Shown here piece by piece: positions 8,463-15,100 of a stretch of 26,997 nucleotides of DNA. Both the position numbers and the translations under genes were made by a program. The stretch comes from DATFLK01 sp035267815 (lineage in GTDB: Bacteria > Pseudomonadota > Zetaproteobacteria > Mariprofundales > Mariprofundaceae), in assembly GCA_035267815.1 (NCBI GenBank), contig DATFLK010000149.1, positions 1 through 26,997 of the forward strand, read 5' to 3'. Position 1 is the stretch's first letter. Every line of letters begins with the position of its first letter. The notes under the pieces are model-generated. The model was given only the letters and a program-made list of their open reading frames with translations, searched no databases and had not been told where the DNA came from.

Positions 8463-8516
8463 CCTGCCAAACATCAACACGCAAGTGCTTGATTTTGGCA
8501 GGGCATCCATGCCCTG
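8463..8516. repeat. Composite of two overlapping inverted repeats
   Basis: Arm 8463-8477 pairs with 8489-8502 (14 pairs, one bulged C), and the loop can add CAC/GTG pairs. Arm 8499-8506 pairs perfectly with 8509-8516 (CAGGGCAT/ATGCCCTG). The two hairpins share bases 8499-8502, so they cannot both form fully. The element lies 40-90 bases beyond the stop of the minus-strand cytochrome gene and could be its terminator or a repeat element. The left arm resembles the right arm of the gcvT hairpin. Confidence 0.65.
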
Positions 8517-8556
8517 CACGGAAACGCCGAATGAGTCAGCGCTTCCGAAGCCGAGA

Positions 8557-8913
8557 TTAGTAGTTGCCGAACTTCCCGTTCTTCACGGTTTCGAACAGGG
8601 CGTGTGCGGCCTCTTTCTCGTGACCCTTGATCAGCTGCATATACTTCAGCGTCATGACCGTGGTCTTCTTGGTCCACTGCGGATCGGCACTGGCGATCTT
8701 GCGATCCTTGACCGCAAAGCCGGACTCGAAGACCTTGGCCAGCGCATTCTCATTGCCATACGCGGCGACGACCGCCTTCATGGATGGACCGAGCTTCACC
8801 GTATCCATGGTATGACAAGCCATGCATGCCATGGTATCGAAGGCATATGCCGGGGTAGAGAGCGCCATCAGGCCGACGACGGCAACCGCTGAAAACACCA
8901 ATGGTTTCTTCAT
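8557..8913 (-). CDS. Secreted monohaem cytochrome c (c551/Cyc1-like)
   Basis: This 118-residue protein has a signal peptide (residues 1-24, ending AYA) and a single haem-c site CMACH (C30, C33, H34) followed by LGPSMKAVVAAYG, as in class I c551/c5-type cytochromes. It should be a soluble periplasmic electron carrier. The usual distal methionine motif (PMPP or similar) is not evident; Met residues in TTVMTLKYMQ are candidates, so the sixth ligand is uncertain. The start MKKPLVF at 8913 follows AGGAGG by seven bases; ATG 8916 directly before it is an alternative. In iron oxidisers with Cyc2, a small cytochrome such as Cyc1 takes electrons from the outer membrane; this gene is a candidate for that role by context only. 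Confidence 0.85.
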   Translation of the reverse strand: MKKPLVFSAVAVVGLMALSTPAYAFDTMACMACHTMDTVKLGPSMKAVVAAYGNENALAKVFESGFAVKDRKIASADPQWTKKTTVMTLKYMQLIKGHEKEAAHALFETVKNGKFGNY

Positions 8914-8957
8914 CATCTTTCCTCCTGGTTCGCGCCATAGATTCATCTAATTAGTAT

Positions 8958-8986
8958 ATTATAATATTGCACGCATTATGTTGCAG
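8958..8986 (-). promoter_or_regulatory. Probable sigma-70-type promoter of the cytochrome gene
   Basis: Reading the minus strand, a perfect TATAAT -10 box lies at 8963-8958, and 17 bases upstream is CTGCAA (8986-8981), a poor match to TTGACA. The -10 box is about 42 bases before the start codon and the stretch is unusually AT-rich for this window. Confidence 0.5.
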
Positions 8987-9118
8987 GCCCGACTGCCAAC
9001 CTCTGCAGCACTCAAGACGGTCACGTAAGGGCTATGGCGGACAACACAGTGCTGTTTTGGATCGCAGCGGTTGAGGGACATGCCCCCCGAGCCACCCGTG
9101 CCGGCAGCGCGATAACAG

Positions 9119-9140
9119 GCGAAAGACTCCCGTCTTTCGC
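9119..9140 (-). terminator. Hairpin after gshA
   Basis: GCGAAAGAC (9119-9127) pairs perfectly with GTCTTTCGC (9132-9140) around TCCC, directly after the gshA stop. No good T-tract follows on the minus strand, so it may be a weak or RNA-stabilising terminator. Confidence 0.5.
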
Positions 9141-9147
9141 GGATCAC

Positions 9148-10491
9148 TCAAAGGTGCATTGCCTCGGTGAAGATCGGGTCGATCTTCCCCCGCCACGGAC
9201 CGTGGTAGGCGGCCAGCCAGCGTTCGGCCTGGGTCTGTCCCGATTCGACTGCGCCGATCACCGGCGCCAGAAAGCGCTCCTCCGTCTCGCCCTGACAGTT
9301 GACGAAATGGATGTTGGCCAGGCCATTTCTGGCGATATCGAGCATCTCCTCGCATAGCGACAGCACCGTCGTATCGCGGAACCGCGTGGCCAGCGCCGTA
9401 CGCGGCACCGCATGGCGTAGCGCCACTACCTCGGCATGGGTCCAGTCGGCCACCATCTCCCACGCCTTTTCGAGCGCCTGCCCGTCATAGAGCAATCCCT
9501 TCCAGAGCGCCGACAGGGAACAGATCCACGGCCACGGCCCGGCATCGGCGCCACGCATCTCCAGATACCGCTTCAGGCGCACCTCCGGAAAGACCGTACT
9601 GGCATGCAGTTCCCAATCCTCCATCGTGGGGTATTGGCCGGGAAGCTGCCGCAGCTTGCCGGCCAAGAAGTCGCGGAAGCTAGCCCCGGCGCAGTCGACA
9701 TACTTTCCCTCCCGAACGACGAAATACATCGGCACGTCGAGAAGCCACTCCATCCACGCCCCGAATCCGAATCCCTCCTCGAAGACACAGGCCGGCACAC
9801 CGGTACGATCCGGATCGGTATCGAGCCAGCAGGCCGCCCGGGCCGAGAGCCACCCGGAAGGCTTGCCGTCGACAAAGGGACTGGCCGCATACAGGGCGGT
9901 GATCAGCGGCTGCAGGCAGATGCCGATGCGCATCTTCTTCGCCATATCGGCTTCGGAGGAGAAATCGAGATTGGCCTGTACGGTGGCGGTGCGCAGCATC
10001 ATGTCCAGACCCATGCCGCCCACTTTCGGCATATAGTTGCGCATCACCGCATAGCGGGCCTTGGGCATCCAGGGGACATCCTCCCGCCGCCATTTGGGCT
10101 GGAATCCGAGCCCCAGAAAACCGATACCGAGCGTCCGTGTAATCTCGCGCAACAGGGTGAGGTGATCGGTGGTCTCCGCGCAGGTTTCGTGGATGCTGGC
10201 GAGCGGCGCACCGGAGAGCTCCAGCTGACCGCCGGGTTCAAGCGTGATGGAGGCGTGATCGCGGGTCAGCGCGATCGGCTTACCCTCTTCGAGCACAGGC
10301 TGCCAGTCGTGCTCAGAGACCTTCTCCAGCAGGTGTCGGATACTGCGCTCGCCCTCGTAGGGGAGCGGCCGCAATGTATCGATGCAGAAACCGATCTTCT
10401 CGTGTTCGGTGCCGATGCGCCATTGATCGGCCGGTTTACAGCCCGTGGCGAACCAGCCGGCGAGCTCCTCTTCGGTCAGGGTCCTGTTCAT
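9148..10491 (-). CDS. gshA: Glutamate-cysteine ligase, GCS2/plant-type
   Basis: This 447-residue protein is a glutamate-cysteine ligase of the family shared by plants and many proteobacteria, unlike the classic E. coli GshA. Recognisable blocks are WRIGTEHEKIGF (about 24-35), ITLEPGGQLELSGAPL, FQPKWRREDVPWMPK, RYAVMRNYMPKVG, TVQANLDFSSE and FEEGFGFGAWMEWLLDVPMYF. It joins glutamate and cysteine with ATP in the first step of glutathione synthesis in the cytoplasm. ATG 10491 is preferred; a GTG at 10500 is in frame. No gshB is visible nearby. It stands alone on the minus strand between the sulfotransferases and the cytochrome. Glutathione would help against oxidative stress from iron. Confidence 0.92.
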   Translation of the reverse strand: MNRTLTEEELAGWFATGCKPADQWRIGTEHEKIGFCIDTLRPLPYEGERSIRHLLEKVSEHDWQPVLEEGKPIALTRDHASITLEPGGQLELSGAPLASIHETCAETTDHLTLLREITRTLGIGFLGLGFQPKWRREDVPWMPKARYAVMRNYMPKVGGMGLDMMLRTATVQANLDFSSEADMAKKMRIGICLQPLITALYAASPFVDGKPSGWLSARAACWLDTDPDRTGVPACVFEEGFGFGAWMEWLLDVPMYFVVREGKYVDCAGASFRDFLAGKLRQLPGQYPTMEDWELHASTVFPEVRLKRYLEMRGADAGPWPWICSLSALWKGLLYDGQALEKAWEMVADWTHAEVVALRHAVPRTALATRFRDTTVLSLCEEMLDIARNGLANIHFVNCQGETEERFLAPVIGAVESGQTQAERWLAAYHGPWRGKIDPIFTEAMHL

Positions 10492-10537
10492 GGTCGGCAC
10501 TCTAGCCGCAATCGACCCCGCGGAATACAGAAACGAG

Positions 10538-12232
10538 CTAGGGGGCGTAATCGGTGCCCAGAATACGGATCAGCGGTGCCAGATGCTTCTCGTAGCGCTT
10601 CCAGACAGCCATCGAATCAGTGTAGATGGCACGGCGAACCTGCGCCACGCTGGCTGTGCGCACGGCATTGCGGGCCTGCTGGAACTGCAGGCACTGGTCG
10701 CTCCACTCCAGGCCGCAGGCATCGAGCAGCTTGCGCGTCTCCCCCTCCTGATCAGCAATCAACCGCTCGTAGGTCAGCTCGTACATCACACCTTTCGGTA
10801 GCATGTCGCGCCAGTGCTGCATCAGCTTCAGATACATTTGGTAATAGTAGCCCAGCTCCTCCAGATCGCGCCCGAAATCGAAGGCCTGACCCTGGATGTT
10901 CTGCCTGTAGATCGATAGGCATGTATCGAGCGGATGGCGGCGCACATGCACGATCCTGGCCTGAGGCAGGGCGCAGTGGATCGCGCCGACAAACCGAATA
11001 TTATTAAGCGACTTATCGGTAATACGCCGCACATGCTCCGGGACGCCCGACCTGAGGCCTTTAAGATAGGCCTGTCCGATTTCGCGCCACTGTTCGGGAA
11101 AAAATGATGTGATCCGTTCAAGTGTCAGTGGTGCATCCTCTTCATGCATCGAGGAGAGCACCTCGCCCTCGAACAGGTGGCACTCCCCCTTGCTCGACAC
11201 ATCCGGGTGGGATGCAAGGATCTGTTCGGTCAGCGTGCTGCCGCAACGCGGCATACCGACAACGAATATCGGCGTAGCATCGTGCAAACCGCCTGTCCGT
11301 GACAATACCTCCGGCGTATACATCTCCATGATGGATTCGATATGCGCTAGTTCCGATTCGCGGTGATAGGTCCCTCCCCTGTACCGAACATCGTTGCCCC
11401 CCCTGTAATACTGAAACGCACGATCGTAATCCCCAAGATCGTGCATCATCTTGCCAATGGCGAATCCCAGACTGATACGCTCCTCGGAATCCGGCGCACT
11501 GCGCTCATACATGGAGATGGCGGTCGCGATATCCTCATCATCTTCCGACCGGAATTTTTTAATCTGTGCGATTGATGAGATAGCCTGCGACCGCGCCGGA
11601 TCAAGCTCGAGCGTCCTCCGGAACTCGGTCTCGCCCTCCTCCATTCTGCCCATCTGCACCATAAGCTGGGCCAAACGGAGATGGGCTTCGGTATCGGTTG
11701 GTTCTATGTCAATTATCTCACGAAGACAGGACTCCGCTTCCTCATAACGCTCCGACTCATAACAAATACGGTATAGTCGCATCAGTATATCGATATCCGA
11801 AGGCTGCTGTTTACGAAGCCGTTGCAGAACAGGCTCGGCCTCTTCATGAAGACCCATCTCAATCAACGCCTTGCTGTAATTCCGGAGAACTGACAACTCC
11901 CTGATGCCATGTCGAATTGCCCGCCGGTAGCTCTCCAGCGCCTCCCGGTATTGCTCCCGCTCAAGATAGAGGCTGGCCAGATTGGCGTGGAACTCTCCGC
12001 TCCCAGGGGATGCCGCCACCGCCTGCCGGAACAACTCGAAGGCGTGATCTCTCTGCCCTGCATTGCGGCAGATAATCCCGCGAAAATTGGCTACATACGG
12101 ATTATCAGCCTGCAACACCTCGATCTCCGCGCATAACTGCTCGCAGATGGCATCTCGACCATTGCCCAGTGCCCGGGCCGCCTGATCGACCAATACCCTT
12201 ATCTGCTTCTTTTTTTTATTCGAAAGCTTCAT
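10538..12232 (-). CDS. TPR-sulfotransferase, downstream paralogue
   Basis: This 564-residue protein has an N-terminal TPR superhelix (about 15-300) and a C-terminal sulfotransferase domain. The PAPS 5'-phosphosulfate loop is VGMPRCGSTLTEQILASHP (from about 325), a variant of PRSGTT, and the 3'-phosphate site is HVRRHPLDTCLSIY. Such TPR-sulfotransferases transfer sulfate from PAPS to proteins or glycans; the acceptor is unknown. It overlaps the upstream paralogue by 17 bases, with ATG 12232 inside the other gene's end, so translation is probably coupled. The C-terminal half is GC-rich like the genome, whereas the N-terminal half is AT-richer: one 60-base line near 10.7 kb has 40 G/C, one near 11.7 kb has 28. 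An A8 run lies at codons 5-8. No signal peptide. Confidence 0.88.
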   Translation of the reverse strand: MKLSNKKKKQIRVLVDQAARALGNGRDAICEQLCAEIEVLQADNPYVANFRGIICRNAGQRDHAFELFRQAVAASPGSGEFHANLASLYLEREQYREALESYRRAIRHGIRELSVLRNYSKALIEMGLHEEAEPVLQRLRKQQPSDIDILMRLYRICYESERYEEAESCLREIIDIEPTDTEAHLRLAQLMVQMGRMEEGETEFRRTLELDPARSQAISSIAQIKKFRSEDDEDIATAISMYERSAPDSEERISLGFAIGKMMHDLGDYDRAFQYYRGGNDVRYRGGTYHRESELAHIESIMEMYTPEVLSRTGGLHDATPIFVVGMPRCGSTLTEQILASHPDVSSKGECHLFEGEVLSSMHEEDAPLTLERITSFFPEQWREIGQAYLKGLRSGVPEHVRRITDKSLNNIRFVGAIHCALPQARIVHVRRHPLDTCLSIYRQNIQGQAFDFGRDLEELGYYYQMYLKLMQHWRDMLPKGVMYELTYERLIADQEGETRKLLDACGLEWSDQCLQFQQARNAVRTASVAQVRRAIYTDSMAVWKRYEKHLAPLIRILGTDYAP

Positions 12233-13955
12233 TGAATGCTGAATTCATGATTGCCGGATGATTGTATTCCGTGCCCAAAATTTTTATCAATGGTTCAAAA
12301 TGCTTCTCATAACGCTTCCAACCGGATACAGAATCTTTATAGATGGAACGCCTGACCTGGGCCACACTGGCCGTTCTGACGGCTTTCTCTGACTTGTTAA
12401 ACTGCAAGCATTGATCGCTCCAGCTTAGCCCACAGGCTGCCAACAACTTCCGTGTTTCCCCCTCCTGATCCGCCACCATATCTTCATAGTTGAACTCATA
12501 CATAACACCAGCGGGCAACACATTCCGCCAATGCTCCATCAGCCGCAGATACATTCGATAGTAATAACCCAGCTCTCCAAGGCTATACCCATAATCAAAC
12601 AGTGACGCCATAAAATCGAGTTTGTAGATCGACAGGCATGTATCAAGCGGATGACGCCGCACGTGCACAATGCGAGCCTTTGGCAGGGCACAGCGGATAG
12701 CACCAATCAGGCGATAGTTGTTCAATGATTTATCCGTAATACGCAAGGCATCTGGGGCTTCAGACTTGATACTCCTCAGGTGGGTCATTCCCACATCCCG
12801 CCACTGCTCGGAACTGAGGGACAGCAACAAATCAAGCGTTAAAGGGGTATCCCTGCCACAGGTAGCATTAAGAATATCCCATCCGAATCGGTTGCTCTCC
12901 CCCATGCCATACACATCCGGATGAGATGCCAGAATCTGCTCGGTCAGTGTACTTCCGCAACGAGGCATGCCCACGATGAAGATCGGTGTGGCATCATCCA
13001 GCCCACTCGTTTGACTCAAAACTTCAGGCGTAAAATTATCAATGATATCAATTATATGACCCAGTTCTCGATCATTGTCATAGTCGCTTTGACGATGCAT
13101 ATAGTCGTTGGCCTCTTTGAAGTAACTGAAGGCACGATCATAATCGCCTATATTTTCCATCACCTTGCCTAGGGCAAAACCTAGGGATGCTCGGTCAGAC
13201 GATTCCCTGTCTGCACGCTCATACAGTGAAGCCATGGCGACGACATCAGCGTCATCCGCTGAATTATACCGCTTGAATTCGACGAGCTTCGCATATACGC
13301 GAACATCATCTGGCTTGATGGCCAAAGCCCTACGCATATATTTCTCAGCCTCATCGAATTGGCCTGATTCAGAATTCAGTTTACCCAAATGGAAAAGCGC
13401 ATCGTTATCTTCGGGATCACACGCCAAAACAGCCCGTAGGCACTCTTCAGCTTCATGGATTCTGTTCATCCCATAACATGCACGGAACATGGCTTTCAAT
13501 ATTTTCTGGTCACTAGGGGCGCTCTTTCTCGCCCGTTGAAGAAGGTTATATGCCTCTTCGTAGTCTCCTCTCTGAATCAACGCAGTACAATAACCAAACT
13601 GTATTGAAAGCGAGCCCGACTCAAGCCGAATCGCCTGTCGGTAACTATGCAACGCATCCGCAACACGCTGTTGAGCCAGATAGAAGGCCCCTAGATTAGC
13701 ATGAAACGCGCCGCGCTTCGGAGCAGCCTGAATCGCATCCATAAAGAGCTTCTCAGCCTTGTCCGTTTCCCCCTGATAACTGGACATCACCGCGCGCATA
13801 TTGGCCACATCGGGATGACCGGGCTGCAGCGATTCGATCTTCCTGCACAATCGTTCACTGATATCATAGCGCCCACTTGCAAACGCCTGGTTGGCCTGTT
13901 CGACCATCTCCCTGATCTTTTTCTTCTTGTTGTTCGAAAGTTTCATCTTAGCCAT
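12216..13955 (-). CDS. TPR-sulfotransferase, upstream paralogue
   Basis: This 579-residue paralogue of the next gene has the same architecture: a lysine-rich N-terminus (MAKMKLSNNKKKK), TPR repeats to about 290, then a sulfotransferase domain with VGMPRCGSTLTEQILASHP (about 328-346) and HVRRHPLDTCLSIY (431-444). The final 60 residues are strongly alike in both copies, for example SWSDQCLQF and TASVAQVRR. ATG 13955 has AGAGG eight bases upstream; ATG 13946 is an alternative. Base composition is unlike the neighbours: hand-counted 60-base lines have 21 to 27 G/C, against more than 36 in the gcv genes, which suggests horizontal acquisition. It lies 30 bases after the SEC-C gene. The acceptor is unknown; cell-surface polysaccharide or protein is possible. 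Confidence 0.88.
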   Translation of the reverse strand: MAKMKLSNNKKKKIREMVEQANQAFASGRYDISERLCRKIESLQPGHPDVANMRAVMSSYQGETDKAEKLFMDAIQAAPKRGAFHANLGAFYLAQQRVADALHSYRQAIRLESGSLSIQFGYCTALIQRGDYEEAYNLLQRARKSAPSDQKILKAMFRACYGMNRIHEAEECLRAVLACDPEDNDALFHLGKLNSESGQFDEAEKYMRRALAIKPDDVRVYAKLVEFKRYNSADDADVVAMASLYERADRESSDRASLGFALGKVMENIGDYDRAFSYFKEANDYMHRQSDYDNDRELGHIIDIIDNFTPEVLSQTSGLDDATPIFIVGMPRCGSTLTEQILASHPDVYGMGESNRFGWDILNATCGRDTPLTLDLLLSLSSEQWRDVGMTHLRSIKSEAPDALRITDKSLNNYRLIGAIRCALPKARIVHVRRHPLDTCLSIYKLDFMASLFDYGYSLGELGYYYRMYLRLMEHWRNVLPAGVMYEFNYEDMVADQEGETRKLLAACGLSWSDQCLQFNKSEKAVRTASVAQVRRSIYKDSVSGWKRYEKHFEPLIKILGTEYNHPAIMNSAFNEAFE

Positions 13956-13985
13956 CAAATAAACCTCTGACAGGTTGACGCACAC

Positions 13986-14702
13986 CTAGACATGCGCCGC
14001 AACCAGTCTCAACCAATAGTGCACGAGCACCATGCTGCGAGATTCAGGACCTGTCTCCTGCAGCTCTGTTTCGAGTTCCGGCACATATGCCTCAGGAATA
14101 TGGTAGATCGCACCGGATGTCTCCCAATCTTCCTCCGTTTTCATCAGACGCAACCCCACCGTATCGCCGATATCGAACATGCGACTGCCCCACCTGTCCA
14201 CAATCACAACAGGTTCAGCCTCCTCAGCTGGATACGTCTTCAGGGTGAAGCTCTCGCCCGGCTGGCAGTCCGAAACCCGGTACAGACAAAGGGAACGCTC
14301 TGCCAGTTGCACCAGATAATCCCGCTGGTTTTCGTCCAGACCTAGATCGTCCGCCTCGAGAATCAGTCGAAGCGGTCTATCCTCACCCTCGCCATTGGAG
14401 AAGCGACCTTCCGCCACCAGTTGCTCGAGCAAATTCATGTCATGGATGCCACGTATCCGGGCATCGGCAGTAGCAATCCCTTCGCGCTCCTTCTTGTTGA
14501 TCCCCGCAAGCCATACATCCTCCACCCACCGGTCGATCTCCTCCCTGTAATGGTGGCTGATCCAGCCGAGCGATTTCCGAATTCCCTCGCGACGATTGAT
14601 GCGCTCGCTGTCCAAGTCCCGCTGGCGGAGCATACAGCATTTCTTGTATTTCTTGCCGCTACCACAGGGGCAGGGATCATTGCGTTGCAACTTTTGAGCC
14701 AC
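13986..14702 (-). CDS. SEC-C motif protein of unknown function
   Basis: This 238-residue protein opens with a SEC-C zinc-binding motif, NDPCPCGSGKKYKKCC (8-23), the metal-binding tail element known from SecA and many small proteins. The rest (about 30-238) is acidic and not recognised; it has no transmembrane segment or signal peptide. GTG at 14702 is the start, supported by GGGAG five bases upstream. It leads a minus-strand unit with the two TPR-sulfotransferases, the first beginning 30 bases later, so a shared role is possible. SEC-C proteins often act as binding or chaperone-like factors, but no function is claimed. Composition is intermediate, near 57% GC in one counted line. Confidence 0.85.
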   Translation of the reverse strand: MAQKLQRNDPCPCGSGKKYKKCCMLRQRDLDSERINRREGIRKSLGWISHHYREEIDRWVEDVWLAGINKKEREGIATADARIRGIHDMNLLEQLVAEGRFSNGEGEDRPLRLILEADDLGLDENQRDYLVQLAERSLCLYRVSDCQPGESFTLKTYPAEEAEPVVIVDRWGSRMFDIGDTVGLRLMKTEEDWETSGAIYHIPEAYVPELETELQETGPESRSMVLVHYWLRLVAAHV

Positions 14703-14896
14703 AGAAACTCCCTAGAATTGAGAATACAGGAACGTGAATCGCCCCTCTTTCTTGTTAGCCTGACGTTAAAGCACGCCCTGATCAAGCGTTTGGCGAGAGC
14801 AAAAAGATGAACCTAGGTATTTACACAAAAGAACTGATCCCACTTTAAATAAAACGATAACGGCCTCTGTGATGGACACAGTCCGCATGTTGCAAA

Positions 14897-14919
14897 ATGA
14901 CACACCCCCCGTGTGTCAT
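14897..14919. repeat. Perfect inverted repeat upstream of cyc2
   Basis: ATGACACAC (14897-14905) and GTGTGTCAT (14911-14919) are perfect complements around five C. Lacking a T-tract, it looks more like an operator or RNA element than a terminator. Confidence 0.7.
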
Positions 14920-14922
14920 GTT

Positions 14923-14940
14923 GACCCAGTGAAGTGGGTC
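14923..14940. repeat. Second inverted repeat upstream of cyc2
   Basis: GACCCA (14923-14928) pairs with TGGGTC (14935-14940) around a six-base loop, four bases past the previous hairpin. The tandem arrangement suggests a structured leader RNA or a pair of protein-binding sites. Confidence 0.55.
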
Positions 14941-15043
14941 CCGCAATGTTAGGCCATCCTCCCGGAGGGAAGAGTGCATATTCTACAACGTACGGAACCA
15001 GGATGGTTCATGTTGGATGGATTCACTTGAAACGAGGGAGGGT

Positions 15044-15100
15044 ATGTTTGCACTGGCTCCACGGAGCCAAATCTTTATTTGCGAGGATAGAATCACATGA
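15044..15100 (+). CDS. Putative 18-residue leader peptide before cyc2
   Basis: A short frame, MFALAPRSQIFICEDRIT, starts at ATG 15044 behind a strong purine tract GAGGGAGGG (15034-15042); taking GAGGG as the ribosome binding site gives a five-base spacing. Its TGA (15098-15100) overlaps the cyc2 ATG (15097) as ATGA, the layout of translational coupling. A perfect hairpin TGGCTCC/GGAGCCA (15054-15060 with 15063-15069) lies inside it. Seen directly: the frame, the tract and the overlap. Inferred: that it is translated and governs cyc2. It has no known homologue that I recognise, and chance cannot be excluded. Confidence 0.4.
   Translation: MFALAPRSQIFICEDRIT

Larger units (their letters stand above)
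14703..15096. promoter_or_regulatory. 394-base divergent region between SEC-C gene and cyc2-like gene
   Basis: This is the longest gene-free stretch in the window. The left part (14703-14860) is AT-rich and should hold the minus-strand promoter; no clear -35/-10 pair was found. The right part holds two adjacent hairpins (14897-14940), a CCTCC/GGAGG inverted repeat (14958-14968), a possible leader peptide (15044-15100) and the cyc2 ribosome binding site GAGGA (15083-15087), nine bases from the ATG. TTGACC at 14921-14926 could be a -35 box, but no convincing -10 follows. Its length and structure suggest a regulated 5' region for the cyc2-like gene. Confidence 0.5.

Noticed and set aside
8959..9147. 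62-residue minus-strand frame between gshA and the cytochrome gene
   Set aside because: It covers the cytochrome promoter and the gshA hairpin and has no homology.
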